Shown here: positions 1 through 8,052 of the stretch, piece by piece | How the letters are laid out: each line of letters opens with the position of its first letter | How positions within the stretch are numbered: position 1 is the first letter of the stretch | Assembly: GCA_029865675.1 (NCBI GenBank) | Contig: JARXAU010000239.1 | Location: 1-14,798 of the forward strand | DNA length: 14,798 nucleotides | Direction of reading: 5' to 3' | From: Rhodoferax sp. | GTDB taxonomy: Bacteria > Pseudomonadota > Gammaproteobacteria > Burkholderiales > Burkholderiaceae_C | Notes under the pieces: model-generated | What the model was told of the DNA's origin: nothing | The model's input: only the letters and a program-made list of their open reading frames with translations | The model's database searches: none | Made by a program: the position numbers and the translations under genes

Positions 1-43
1 GGGCAAGGTCTGAGGCCGCAACCGGCAACTGCTGCACACTCAT
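1..43 (-). CDS. Start of a further operon gene, probably a second phosphonate permease (partial)
   Basis: An ATG at 43-41 overlaps the stop codon of phnE in an ATGA junction, and the frame stays open for 14 codons (MSVQQLPVAASDLA) to the window edge. The same kind of overlap joins phnG-H, phnK-L and phnL-M, so this is probably the next gene of the phn operon. In many Burkholderiales, phnE is followed by a second permease gene (phnE2), which is my best guess. The 14 residues themselves carry no diagnostic motif, so the identity rests on context only. Confidence 0.55.
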   Translation of the reverse strand, partial: MSVQQLPVAASDLA

Positions 44-897
44 GCTTGGCGCTCCTGGCCCAAGAGGCGGTGGCGTATGCGCTCGGTCACTGCGTCGATC
101 ACCATCACCGTGGCAATAATCAACACCAGCAGCGCGCTCACGTCGGCGTAGTAAAACTTTCGGATCACCTCCAGCAGCGTTTGCCCAATGCCGCCCGCAC
201 CGACAAAGCCCAGCACGGCCGCGCCGCGCACATTGATCTCAAAGCGCAGCAAGGCATAGCTGGCAAAGTTAGACGCCACCTGCGGCAACACTGCAAAGCG
301 CACCTTGTGCAACCAGTTGCCGCCCGTGGCCAGCACGCCGTCCACGGGTTTCATATCTACGTTTTCAACGACCTCTGCAAACAGCTTGCCCAAGGCACCC
401 GTGGTGTGAATGGCCAACGCCAAAATGCCCGGCAGCGGCCCCAAACTAAAGGCCACGACAAAAATCAGCGCAAAAACGATCTCGGGCACGGTGCGCGAAA
501 ACTCCAGCAGGCGCCGGGTCGCAAATACCACCCACGTGTTTTGCGTCATATTTTTGCTGGCCAGAAAGCACAGCAGCAGTGCGGCGCAGGCTCCCAAGAC
601 CGTGCCCACATAGGCCATGAGCAAGGTCTCGCCCATGAGGGCCAACCACTTTTTCCAGCCCCAAAACCACTCTACCGGGTCGCTGATGACCCACTGGCCG
701 CTCTCCAAGTGAGCGATACGGTAGAAATAGCTGGTAAAGCTCCCAATGTTCGCAAAAAACTTGGACGGCGATATTTCTGCAATGCGCCCCGCAAAAAGCA
801 CACACAGGCCAAGTACTAGCAGCCCCAGCCACACTTGGCGGCGCTTGGCCGCCACGGCCTGGGCGTAGGCCTGGCCCGCGTGGCTTGGCGCGTTCAC
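40..897 (-). CDS. phnE: Phosphonate ABC transporter permease PhnE
   Basis: This is the inner-membrane permease of the PhnCDE phosphonate importer, passing phosphonates (or phosphite-like esters) captured by PhnD across the membrane using ATP hydrolysed by PhnC. The 285-residue protein has a hydrophobic helix at about 22-41 and several more between about 86 and 270. A binding-protein-dependent permease (EAA-type) loop lies at about 178-206, containing PVDGVLATGGNW and VLPQ, followed by the glycine-rich GFVGAGGIGQT (230-240), typical of this family. The start is GTG (897-895), 6 bases after the phnD stop. It sits directly downstream of phnD and phnC, so the transporter genes form one block at the 3' end of the operon. 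A second permease gene probably follows at its stop codon. Confidence 0.93.
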   Translation of the reverse strand: MNAPSHAGQAYAQAVAAKRRQVWLGLLVLGLCVLFAGRIAEISPSKFFANIGSFTSYFYRIAHLESGQWVISDPVEWFWGWKKWLALMGETLLMAYVGTVLGACAALLLCFLASKNMTQNTWVVFATRRLLEFSRTVPEIVFALIFVVAFSLGPLPGILALAIHTTGALGKLFAEVVENVDMKPVDGVLATGGNWLHKVRFAVLPQVASNFASYALLRFEINVRGAAVLGFVGAGGIGQTLLEVIRKFYYADVSALLVLIIATVMVIDAVTERIRHRLLGQERQA

Positions 898-903
898 TCT
901 GGC

Positions 904-1803
904 TTACTTCTTGCGCAAGGCGTCGACGAACTTGTTGAGTTCGATGACCGGCAGATAGGCTTCGTGGGTCACAGCCTGGAAGGGCTCACTCTTGCCGCCA
1001 GACAACTTTTCAAACGCTGCTTTGTCTTTCTTCGGTGCGTCAAAAAAGGCTTGTTCGATCTTCTTTTTCAGATCCGCAGGCAGGCTGTCGAGATAAGCGA
1101 TGGGCGAGTTCACGATCTGTTCCGACTTGTAGATGATGCGGAAGTCTTCGCGCTTGACCATGCCCTTGTCGGCCATGCGGATCAGCTCGGAGTCATTCTC
1201 GTTGTTCCACCAGTTGGCGGCTACATCGACTGTTCCTTGGTTGAGTGCCATCACGGCGTTGACATGGCTGCCGCTGTACACCACTTTGCCGAAAAATTCG
1301 TCGGGCTTGATGCCCATTTTGTCCATAGCGTAGCGTGGCACATTGTTGCCCGAGGTGGAGTTGGGGTCCACCAAAGCAATGCTCTTACCTTTGAGGTCTT
1401 CCACCTTTTGGTAGGGCGAGTTGGCCTTCACATAAAACACCGAGTGGTAGCCTTTGACGCCGCCCTTGTTCACCTCAATCGCAAACGGCGTGGTCTTGAC
1501 TCCAATCATGCGGGCACGGGCGTAGGACGCGGGGCCGTAGTAGGCGAAGTGGATTTGCTCGGCGCGTTGGCCTTCGATCACGGCAGCGTAGTCACCAGCA
1601 ATGCGCAGTTTGACCGGCACACCGATTTCGCGCGACAGGTAAGCCACAAAGTCGCTGTAGCGCTCGGTCACCATGGCGGCGTTTTCGTCGGGGATGCTGG
1701 CAAACACCAGCTCGGGGTATTTGGCTTTCCAGTCTTGGGCCTGGGCTGAGGCCATCAGGGCGCTGGACGCGGCAAGGGCGAGGAGGACGCGGCGATTGAA
1801 CAT
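904..1803 (-). CDS. phnD: Phosphonate-binding periplasmic protein PhnD
   Basis: This is the periplasmic substrate-binding protein that captures phosphonates and delivers them to PhnE/PhnC. The 299-residue product begins with a signal peptide: MFNRR, then a hydrophobic stretch to about residue 18 and an AQA site at 20-22, so mature protein probably starts near Q23. Family features include the IPDEN segment near 38-41, YYGPASYA (88-95) and the DPNSTSGNN loop, which usually helps hold the phosphonate group. I chose the ATG at 1803-1801 because an AAGGAA ribosome-binding site lies 6 bases upstream. An ATG seven codons earlier (1824) has no such site and would bury the signal peptide's n-region. 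The gap to phnC is 63 bases and to phnE 6 bases. Ligand preference cannot be read from the sequence. Confidence 0.94.
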   Translation of the reverse strand: MFNRRVLLALAASSALMASAQAQDWKAKYPELVFASIPDENAAMVTERYSDFVAYLSREIGVPVKLRIAGDYAAVIEGQRAEQIHFAYYGPASYARARMIGVKTTPFAIEVNKGGVKGYHSVFYVKANSPYQKVEDLKGKSIALVDPNSTSGNNVPRYAMDKMGIKPDEFFGKVVYSGSHVNAVMALNQGTVDVAANWWNNENDSELIRMADKGMVKREDFRIIYKSEQIVNSPIAYLDSLPADLKKKIEQAFFDAPKKDKAAFEKLSGGKSEPFQAVTHEAYLPVIELNKFVDALRKK

Positions 1804-1808
1804 GGTGT

Positions 1809-1814
1809 TTCCTT
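1809..1814 (-). promoter_or_regulatory. Ribosome-binding site of phnD
   Basis: The minus strand reads AAGGAA, 5 bases before the ATG at 1803. It fixes the phnD start at 1803 rather than at the upstream in-frame ATG at 1824. It is the clearest ribosome-binding site in the operon, fitting the high translation usually needed for a periplasmic binding protein. Confidence 0.7.
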
Positions 1815-1866
1815 GTGAAGTCATGAAGAAAGTGAGGGAGGGGGATGGGAGAAAACGCGAAGGGGC

Positions 1867-2688
1867 CTATGCGCTGTGGACGTGGCGGGTAAACGGAAGC
1901 ACCACGCCCGCTCCGTGGCCTGGAGACGCGAGGTCTGTTACCTCAGTGGCCTCCATGCCGTAAAGAGTGTGCACCAGCTCCTCTGTCAGCGCGTCGGGCG
2001 CGCCGTCAAACACCACGCGTCCGGCTGACATGCCCACCAAACGGTCGCAATAGTTGCGCGCCACATCCAAGGCGTGCAAATTGCACAGCACGGTAATTCC
2101 TAGTTCACGGTTGATGCTACGCAGCGCGTCCATCACCACCTGGGTGTTGCGCGGGTCCAGCGAGGCAATGGGCTCGTCGGCCAAAATAATCTTGGGCTGT
2201 TGTACCAAGGCACGGCAAATCGCTACGCGCTGCTGTTGGCCGCCTGAGAGCTGGTCGCAGCGCTGGGCCGCAAAGTCGGCCATGCCAAAACGGTCCAATG
2301 CTTCGAGAGCAGCGAGCTTGTCTGCGTCGCTCCAGAGGGTGAGCAGCGCTCGCCAAGTCGGTACCGTAGTCAAGCGGCCCATCAACACATTGGTGAGCAC
2401 ATCCAGGCGTCCCACCAGGTTGAACTGCTGAAACACCATGGCGCAGTTGCGTCGCCACTGGCGCAGAGCGGGGCCCTGCAAATCGGTGACTACTGTTCCG
2501 TCGAATTCCACGCTTCCGGCGCTGGGTTCGTTCAAGCGATTGATCATGCGCAGCAAGGTGGACTTGCCCGCGCCGGAGCGCCCGATCACGCCAACAAAGC
2601 TGCCGGCCTCCACCGTGAGCGACACGCTGTCTACCGCAGTAGTGTTGCCAAAGCGTTTGCTGAGTTGGTGAAGCGTGAGTTTTTGCAT
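1867..2688 (-). CDS. phnC: Phosphonate ABC transporter ATP-binding protein PhnC
   Basis: This is the cytoplasmic ATPase that powers the PhnCDE importer. The 273-residue protein has a complete ABC domain: Walker A GRSGAGKST (36-44), Q-loop in FQQFNL (86-91), signature LSGGQQQR (147-154), Walker B IILADE (167-172) and a switch histidine at 205 in NLHALD. All catalytic residues are present. It is about 15-20 residues longer than the E. coli protein because of a C-terminal tail (after about 250) with no motif I recognise. Sixty-three AT-rich bases separate it from phnM, more than at other junctions, so phnCDE could have its own expression level. No obvious ribosome-binding site precedes the ATG. 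Confidence 0.94.
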   Translation of the reverse strand: MQKLTLHQLSKRFGNTTAVDSVSLTVEAGSFVGVIGRSGAGKSTLLRMINRLNEPSAGSVEFDGTVVTDLQGPALRQWRRNCAMVFQQFNLVGRLDVLTNVLMGRLTTVPTWRALLTLWSDADKLAALEALDRFGMADFAAQRCDQLSGGQQQRVAICRALVQQPKIILADEPIASLDPRNTQVVMDALRSINRELGITVLCNLHALDVARNYCDRLVGMSAGRVVFDGAPDALTEELVHTLYGMEATEVTDLASPGHGAGVVLPFTRHVHSA

Positions 2689-2733
2689 GGTCTTGCAGGA
2701 GCTTAGGTTGCAGTTGTGTCAAAAAAATTTCAG

Positions 2734-2745
2734 AATTTATAAATT
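2734..2745. repeat. 12-bp AT-only palindrome between phnM and phnC
   Basis: AATTTATAAATT is a perfect palindrome in the 63-base phnM-phnC gap. The gap is far more AT-rich than the surrounding genes. It may be a binding site or an AT-rich element, but no function can be assigned. A TTGACA hexamer lies just downstream on the minus strand (2722-2717) without a convincing -10 partner. Confidence 0.45.
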
Positions 2746-2751
2746 TTGGTT

Positions 2752-3921
2752 TCAGACTACGCGCACGCCACCGCGCCACACTCCCCGCACCACGGGTTGC
2801 TGGCGCTCGGGGGTCAAAGGAGTCATACGCACTTGCACCACGTCAGCGCGCATGCCTTGGGCAATCAAACCGCGGTCCCTCAGGCCCACCGACAGCGCCG
2901 GGTTGTGGCTGACCAAGGCGACGGCTTGGGGCAAGGTCAATCCAGCCGCTTCGGTCAGGCGCACCATGGCTGAGAGCAGGCTGCCGGGCACGTAGTCTGA
3001 GGACAAGATGTCCACCAAACCCATGCGAGCGAGTTCTATGGCCGACACATTGCCCGAGTGCGAGCCGCCGCGCACCACATTGGGCCCGCCCATGATGGTG
3101 GCCATGTTGCGCGCACGCGCTGCCTGCGCGGCGGCTACCGTGGTGGGGAATTCGCTCACGGTAGCACCCTCGGCAAAAGCCTCTTCCACGTGCGCGACCG
3201 TGGTGTCGTCGTGGCTGGCCAATGCAATGCCGTGCTGCTTGCAATACGCCGTGAAATAGGCGCGGTGCGGCTGGGCGTAGCGCGCCTGGTGTTCTTTGGA
3301 CTGCGCCACACGTTCTTCAAACTTGGCCTGGCTCCAGCCTTTTTTGCCAGTGAAGTAAATCCACGCGTGCTCAATGTTTTCCCATTGGCGCTGGCCGGGC
3401 GTGTGGTCCATGAGCGAGAGCATGCGCACCATCGGGTTGCCGATAAAGGGGGCGAACAAGTCCAGCGTGTTGGGCGCGGGCAGCTCGCAGCGCACATGCA
3501 GCAAGTGCTCGGCCCGCAGCACGCCGCGCCGGGAAAAGTCTGTCAGGCAATCGAGCACCGTGTTCCACTCGCTGCCGCGCACACTGTCAGGGTCGGACTC
3601 GCCCACGCCCAAGGCGTCCAACACCGTGGTGATGCCAGCGGCCGCAATCTCGGCGTCGTGCGCCAAGAGCGCGGGCGCGTCGTCCCAGCGCACCTTGGGG
3701 CGGGGCATGAGGTGGCGTTCAAAGTTGTCGGTGTGCACTTCGACCATGCCGGGGATCAGGTAGTCGCCTTGCAGGTCGATGGCGCCAGCGACCATGCTGT
3801 TGCCCAAATCAACGGCGGTAATCAGGCCGCTTTGGCAATGCACGCTGCCGTGCACGACCTCGTCGGCTAGCACCAGGCGTGCGTTGGTGAAAGTGATGGG
3901 GGCAGCGCTTGGAGTGTTCAT
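2752..3921 (-). CDS. phnM: Alpha-D-ribose 1-methylphosphonate 5-triphosphate diphosphatase PhnM
   Basis: PhnM is an amidohydrolase-superfamily enzyme that removes diphosphate from alpha-D-ribose 1-methylphosphonate 5-triphosphate, giving the 5-phosphate that PhnJ cleaves. The 389 residues match the family's normal length. Metal-binding features are visible: HTD (63-65) after strand 1, SHDDT (236-240) and the late aspartate in SSDY (D309). GGPNVVRGGSHSGN (278-291) is a typical PhnM stretch. The start codon overlaps the phnL stop by four bases (ATGA), as expected for translational coupling. It is the last gene of the lyase block before the transporter genes. Confidence 0.95.
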   Translation of the reverse strand: MNTPSAAPITFTNARLVLADEVVHGSVHCQSGLITAVDLGNSMVAGAIDLQGDYLIPGMVEVHTDNFERHLMPRPKVRWDDAPALLAHDAEIAAAGITTVLDALGVGESDPDSVRGSEWNTVLDCLTDFSRRGVLRAEHLLHVRCELPAPNTLDLFAPFIGNPMVRMLSLMDHTPGQRQWENIEHAWIYFTGKKGWSQAKFEERVAQSKEHQARYAQPHRAYFTAYCKQHGIALASHDDTTVAHVEEAFAEGATVSEFPTTVAAAQAARARNMATIMGGPNVVRGGSHSGNVSAIELARMGLVDILSSDYVPGSLLSAMVRLTEAAGLTLPQAVALVSHNPALSVGLRDRGLIAQGMRADVVQVRMTPLTPERQQPVVRGVWRGGVRVV

Positions 3922-4652
3922 GGTGTCGCTTGAAAAGAGTGCATGGCCACGGTGCGGCTGGCCACGGCCTGGGCCACCACCGCGTCGTGAAAGATACCGA
4001 GGATGCCTATGCTTTGCGCGCGCGCCTGCGCAATCAGCTCAATCACGGCCTGGGTGTTCTCCGGGTCCAGTGAGGCGGTGGGTTCGTCCAGCAGCAACAG
4101 GGGCCGGGGCTTGATAAAGCTGCGCGCGATGTTGATGCGCTGCTGCTCCCCGCCTGAGAAGGTGGCCGGTGGCAGCTGCCACAGCGCGGGCGCAATGCGC
4201 AGGCGGGTCAACCACAGCGCAGCCTGTTCGCGCGCTTGGGCCGGGGTGAAGCCGCTGTCCGTGCCTTCGAGCAAGGGTGCGGCCACGATGTCAATGGCCG
4301 CCACACGCGGAATCACACGCAAGAACTGGCTCACATAGCCCATGGCGTGGCTGCGCAGGTGCAGCACGGTGCGGGCGTCGGCCTGGGTAACGTCAACCTG
4401 CTGGCCATCGGTGTCGCGCACCAAGATGCGCCCGCTCGTTGCGCGGTAGTTGCCAAAGGCAAGCTTGAGTACCGTGCTTTTGCCCATGCCCGAGGGGCCG
4501 CTCAGGCGCACGCATTCGCCGGGCATCAGCCTCAGGTCAAAGCCGCTGAGCACCGGCAGCGCGGTACTGTTTTGCAGGTGCAGCACAAACTGCTTGCCCA
4601 CGGACTGCATGTCGAGCAAGGGGGTGGATGCCGGCGTCTGGGTGGGTGTCAT
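3918..4652 (-). CDS. phnL: C-P lyase ABC-type subunit PhnL
   Basis: PhnL is an ABC-type ATPase required for phosphonate breakdown. It works with the C-P lyase core and PhnK rather than in transport. The 244-residue protein carries Walker A GPSGMGKST (52-60), signature FSGGEQQR (165-172) and Walker B LLLLDE (185-190) followed by PTASLDPENT. The methionine in Walker A and FSGGEQQRINIAR are usual for PhnL. ATGA overlaps join it to phnK upstream and phnM downstream. No transmembrane partner is encoded alongside it, which fits the non-transport role known for the family. Confidence 0.94.
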   Translation of the reverse strand: MTPTQTPASTPLLDMQSVGKQFVLHLQNSTALPVLSGFDLRLMPGECVRLSGPSGMGKSTVLKLAFGNYRATSGRILVRDTDGQQVDVTQADARTVLHLRSHAMGYVSQFLRVIPRVAAIDIVAAPLLEGTDSGFTPAQAREQAALWLTRLRIAPALWQLPPATFSGGEQQRINIARSFIKPRPLLLLDEPTASLDPENTQAVIELIAQARAQSIGILGIFHDAVVAQAVASRTVAMHSFQATP

Positions 4653-5431
4653 GGTGGCAGTACCGAAGAAACCAAGAGCTGGGTGTAGGGGTGCTGCGGG
4701 TCGTCGAGCACCTGGTCGGTCAGGCCCGTTTCCACCGCCACGCCGCCTTGCATGACCAGCATGCGCTGGGCTAAAAGGCGCGCCACTGCCAGGTCGTGGG
4801 TGACGATGACTGCCGCCAGGTTCATCTGCCGCGTCAGCATGCGCAGCATGTCCAAGAGGCGCGCTTGCACCGACACGTCCAGCCCGGATGTGGGTTCGTC
4901 CATGAACACTAGGCGCGGCTGGGTAATCAAGTTGCGGGCAATTTGCAGGCGCTGGCGCATGCCGCCGGAGAAGGTGTCGGGCCGGTCGTCAATGCGGCTG
5001 GGGTCTATCTCCACCCGCGCCAACCAGTCGCTGGCCTGGGTGCGCAAGTTGCCGTAGTGGCGCTGGCCTAGCGCCATCAAGCGTTCGGCCACATTGGCGC
5101 CGGCCGACACGTTCATGCGCAGGCCGTCGGCGGCGTGCTGGTGCACAAAGCCCCAGTCGGTGCGCGCCAGCAGGCGGGCTTGCGCCTCGGACAGGGCGTA
5201 AACATCTTGCAGCCCGGTGCCGCGCATTGCAAAGGCCACCGTGCCGCTGGTGGGCGCGTGGCGCGCGGCCAGGGCGTTGAGCAAGGTGGTTTTGCCCGAA
5301 CCCGACTCGCCCACGATGGCCAGCACCTCGCCGGGCCACAGGTCCAGCGAAATGTCGCGTACCACGGCGCGCGCACCATAGGCACAGTGCAGGTTTTGCA
5401 CGCGCAGCAGGGGCTGTGTGAGTTCGTGCAT
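4649..5431 (-). CDS. phnK: C-P lyase ABC-type subunit PhnK
   Basis: PhnK is the ABC ATPase that docks on the PhnGHIJ core and, with PhnL, is needed for the lyase reaction in vivo. The 260-residue protein has Walker A GESGSGKTT (41-49), signature FSGGMRQR (154-161), Walker B LVFMDE (174-179), and switch histidine H212. It ends in an oligopeptide-transporter-like tail (HPYTQLLVSS), normal for PhnK. I chose the ATG at 5431 because it overlaps the phnJ stop by one base (TGATG) and gives the family length. The same frame stays open upstream to 5584 inside phnJ, but that part has no PhnK-like sequence. Confidence 0.94.
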   Translation of the reverse strand: MHELTQPLLRVQNLHCAYGARAVVRDISLDLWPGEVLAIVGESGSGKTTLLNALAARHAPTSGTVAFAMRGTGLQDVYALSEAQARLLARTDWGFVHQHAADGLRMNVSAGANVAERLMALGQRHYGNLRTQASDWLARVEIDPSRIDDRPDTFSGGMRQRLQIARNLITQPRLVFMDEPTSGLDVSVQARLLDMLRMLTRQMNLAAVIVTHDLAVARLLAQRMLVMQGGVAVETGLTDQVLDDPQHPYTQLLVSSVLPP

Positions 5432-6333
5432 CACACCGCCTCCGGGGGCGGGGTGGCCGACGGCGTGTGCAGGGCTTGCTGCTTGGCGCAGTAGTCCGAG
5501 TCTGAGCAAACAAACATGCGCGAGCCCCGGTCGTCGGTCAGCACCTCGTCCAAAAAGCTGTCGCGCGAGCCGCAAATCTCGCACGGATGGTCCCAGCGCT
5601 GCACTTCAAACGGGTGGTCTTCAAAGCCCAGGCTTTCCACGTCGGTAAACGGCGGCACCGCGTAAATGCGCTTCTCCCGCCCGGCACCAAACAGCTGCAA
5701 GGCGGGGTTTTGGTGCATTTTTGGGTTGTCGAACTTGGGGATGGGCGAAGGCGACATGATGTAGCGGCCATTCACCAGCACGGGGTAGTCGTAAGTGGTG
5801 GCAATGTGGCCGTAATGCGCCAGGTCCTCAAACAAGTTGACGTGCATGAGGCCGTATTCCTGCAAGGCGTGCAGCTTGCGCGTCTCCACTTCGCGCGGCT
5901 CCAGGTGCTGCATGGGTTCGGGCACCGGCACCTGGTAAACCAGTATTTGCCCGGCCTGCAAGGGCGTCTCTGGAATGCGGTGGCGGGTTTGGATGATGCT
6001 GGCTGCCGTGGTGTCGGTCGTTACTTTGACGCCGGTGGTGCGCTGGAAAAAGCGCCGGATGTTGACCGCATTGACCGTGTCGTCCGAGCCCTGGTCGATC
6101 ACCTTGAGCACGTCGTCTGGCCCGATGATGGACGCTGTCACTTGTATGCCGCCCGTTCCCCAGCCGTAGGGCAGCGGCATTTCGCGCGAGCCAAACGGCG
6201 CTTGGTAGCCGGGAATGGCCACCGCCTTGAGGATGGCGCGGCGGATCATGCGCTTGGTGCGCTCGTCCAAGTAGGCGAAGTTGATGTGCGGGTCCCGCAT
6301 CGGCGCCGCGCGGCTTGCTTCAGGCTGGTCCAT
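5431..6333 (-). CDS. phnJ: Alpha-D-ribose 1-methylphosphonate 5-phosphate C-P lyase PhnJ
   Basis: PhnJ is the radical-SAM catalytic subunit that breaks the carbon-phosphorus bond, releasing methane (or another alkane) and ribose 1,2-cyclic phosphate 5-phosphate. In the 300-residue product the four key cysteines are visible: C251 and C254 (CEIC), C276 and C282 (in VCSDSDYC). By comparison with the E. coli protein, three of these bind the iron-sulfur cluster and C282 is the catalytic thiyl cysteine. G42 in AIPGYQ aligns with the glycine radical position. GWGTGGIQ and PSPIPKFDNPKM are family hallmarks. The chosen ATG at 6333 overlaps phnI by 14 bases. An ATG at 6300 (MRDPHINF) is an alternative, since the recognisable family sequence begins with NFAYLDERTKRM. 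Confidence 0.97.
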   Translation of the reverse strand: MDQPEASRAAPMRDPHINFAYLDERTKRMIRRAILKAVAIPGYQAPFGSREMPLPYGWGTGGIQVTASIIGPDDVLKVIDQGSDDTVNAVNIRRFFQRTTGVKVTTDTTAASIIQTRHRIPETPLQAGQILVYQVPVPEPMQHLEPREVETRKLHALQEYGLMHVNLFEDLAHYGHIATTYDYPVLVNGRYIMSPSPIPKFDNPKMHQNPALQLFGAGREKRIYAVPPFTDVESLGFEDHPFEVQRWDHPCEICGSRDSFLDEVLTDDRGSRMFVCSDSDYCAKQQALHTPSATPPPEAV

Positions 6334-7414
6334 GCGCGTCTCCAGGCGTGGTAAACGACTGGCGCATTTTGCGCACCAGCTCCAGCTCGGACTGGAAGTC
6401 CACATAGTGCGGCAGCTTCAGGTGCTGCACAAAGCCCGAGCTCTCCAGGCTGTCGCTGTGCGACATCACAAACTCTTGCATTTGCGCAGGCGCGGTGACC
6501 GCCTCGCCCAGTTCGTCGGCACGCAAAGCGCGGTCCACCAGCGCCATGGCCATGGCTTTGCGCTCGCTGTGGCCAAAGGCCAGGCCGTAGCCGCGGGTGA
6601 ACTGCGGCGGCTGCGTCAGGCTGCCCTGGAACTGGTTGATCATTTGGCACTCGGTGACCGGCAGGTCGCCTATCGAAATCTCGAAGCCGAGTTCTTCGGG
6701 CACCAGGCACAGCTCCACCGTGCCGAAGCGGATTTCGCCCACAAAAGGGTGGGTCTCGGAATAGCCGCGCTGCGTGGAATAGGCCATGGCCAGCAAAAAC
6801 CCTTCGTCGGCACGCGCCAGGTTTTGCAGGCGCGCGCTGCGGTCGGCCGGAAAGCGCAGGGGCGCGCGCGTCAGGTCAAAGGGCTCGGGGTCGCCCTCGG
6901 GCACCGGCTGGGTTTCCAGCAGGTTTTCGTGGTTGAGCAGGTCGACCACACGCGGCGAGGGTTCGTTGCTGGGCGCGGGCGTCTTGGGCACGGGCAGCGA
7001 CTGCCCGGTTGCCAAGAGGCTGAAGTCCAGCAGGCGCTGGGTGTAGTCGTAGGTCGGCCCCAGCACCTGGCCGCCGGGCAGGTCCTTGAAGGCGGCAGAA
7101 ATCCGCCGCGCGATTTGCATCTTGCCGGTGTCAATAGCCTGGCTGTAACCCAGGCGCGGCAAGGTGGCGCGGTAGGCGCGCAGCAAGAAGATGGCTTCCA
7201 CCAGGTCGCCCGCGCTTTGTTTGATAGCCAAAGCGGCTAACTGCGGGTCGTAGACCGAGCCTTCGGTCATCACCCGGTCTACCGCCAAGCGAAGCTGCTG
7301 GCAGATTTGCGCAGTGCTGAGCTCGGTCACCCCTGGGTCGCCTCTGCGCGCCTTTGACAGCAGGTCGTAGCTATTGAGGATGGCCGACTCGCCCCCTTTA
7401 ACCGCAACGTACAT
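6320..7414 (-). CDS. phnI: Alpha-D-ribose 1-methylphosphonate 5-triphosphate synthase subunit PhnI
   Basis: PhnI, with PhnG, H and L, joins ATP and a phosphonate, displacing adenine to give ribose 1-phosphonate 5-triphosphate. On its own it acts as a nucleosidase. The 364-residue protein begins MYVAVKGGE, the characteristic PhnI start. It includes LAVDRVMTEG (43-52), PGGQVLGPTYDYT (113-125) and HLKLPHYVDF (331-340). The two histidines of that last motif (H331, H336) match the metal-binding pair near the active site of the E. coli complex. I chose the ATG at 7414, 5 bases after the phnH stop, although the frame extends to 7522 inside phnH. The C-terminus overlaps phnJ by 14 bases. Confidence 0.96.
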   Translation of the reverse strand: MYVAVKGGESAILNSYDLLSKARRGDPGVTELSTAQICQQLRLAVDRVMTEGSVYDPQLAALAIKQSAGDLVEAIFLLRAYRATLPRLGYSQAIDTGKMQIARRISAAFKDLPGGQVLGPTYDYTQRLLDFSLLATGQSLPVPKTPAPSNEPSPRVVDLLNHENLLETQPVPEGDPEPFDLTRAPLRFPADRSARLQNLARADEGFLLAMAYSTQRGYSETHPFVGEIRFGTVELCLVPEELGFEISIGDLPVTECQMINQFQGSLTQPPQFTRGYGLAFGHSERKAMAMALVDRALRADELGEAVTAPAQMQEFVMSHSDSLESSGFVQHLKLPHYVDFQSELELVRKMRQSFTTPGDAHGPA

Positions 7415-7419
7415 GGTTC

Positions 7420-8052
7420 TTAGGCCTCGATCTGGGTGGAACGCGGCAGGCCAAGCAGCGTGTTCTCGTGGGTGAAGAATATGTCTACACCGCAGGGAAA
7501 GTGGGCTTGCTGGGCATGCCATTGCGCGACAAACCCATCGCCAAAACCGACAACTTGCAAAGCTTTTGCGCCATCAATCCCGGGACCTCGCAGTGTCCAA
7601 CCGCCACCGGTCTCCAGCCCATGTGCCTGTACCACGCAAGTGGCACCTTGGTCGGGGTATTCGGCGCTGGCACGCCCGCATTGGCCCAGGTTCGGCATTT
7701 CGTTTGCTTGGCCTACCCACAAAAAATCCGCTCGCTCTGGCTCGGTCACTGCCACGCAGCCAGTGTGAAATCGCAGCCAAGTCAGCGCGTCGCCGTGTGC
7801 AAATCGGGGTGACAGCCAGAGCTTGCAGTCCTGGTCCAGCAGTGCCAACAACAAAGCCGCCGCAGCGGGGTCTGCTCCTTCTGGTGGTCGCATGCCATGC
7901 AACGCCTCATTCATCGAAAGTGTTTGCACCGACCCGGGGTGAGAAAGCGCGTGCAAGGCATTGCGGAACACAGCCTGACTTTGCAGCGCGGGATCCGTGA
8001 AGCCGGGCGCTAGGTGCTTAAGTTTGATGGATGGCGTCATGGCGGCGCTCAT
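7420..8052 (-). CDS. phnH: Alpha-D-ribose 1-methylphosphonate 5-triphosphate synthase subunit PhnH
   Basis: PhnH is a small core subunit of the C-P lyase complex and structurally resembles PLP transferases without binding PLP. The 210-residue protein shows the family pattern FRNALHALSHPG (29-40), GGWTLRGPGI (150-159) and FPCGVDIFF (185-193). The first ATG (8052) overlaps the phnG stop in an ATGA junction. A second ATG four codons later (MTPSIKL) is also possible. It is slightly longer than the roughly 194-residue E. coli protein. Confidence 0.94.
   Translation of the reverse strand: MSAAMTPSIKLKHLAPGFTDPALQSQAVFRNALHALSHPGSVQTLSMNEALHGMRPPEGADPAAAALLLALLDQDCKLWLSPRFAHGDALTWLRFHTGCVAVTEPERADFLWVGQANEMPNLGQCGRASAEYPDQGATCVVQAHGLETGGGWTLRGPGIDGAKALQVVGFGDGFVAQWHAQQAHFPCGVDIFFTHENTLLGLPRSTQIEA

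Noticed and set aside
835..1749. A 304-codon plus-strand frame opposite phnD
   Set aside because: phnD on the minus strand has a signal peptide, ribosome-binding site and family motifs; the plus frame has none.
2717..2722. TTGACA as a -35 box for phnC
   Set aside because: No -10-like hexamer at 16-18 bases downstream on the minus strand.
3058..3870. A 270-codon plus-strand frame opposite phnM
   Set aside because: Antisense shadow with no domain; PhnM metal motifs are on the minus strand.
5432..5584. Longer phnK beginning at 5584
   Set aside because: The added residues are out-of-frame PhnJ sequence; the TGATG junction at 5431 gives the normal length.
6281..7240. A 319-codon plus-strand frame opposite phnI
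   Set aside because: Antisense shadow; PhnI is unmistakable on the minus strand (MYVAVKGGE start, HLKLPHYVDF).
7415..7522. Longer phnI beginning at 7522
   Set aside because: The extra 36 residues overlap phnH and precede the universal PhnI start MYVAVKGGE.
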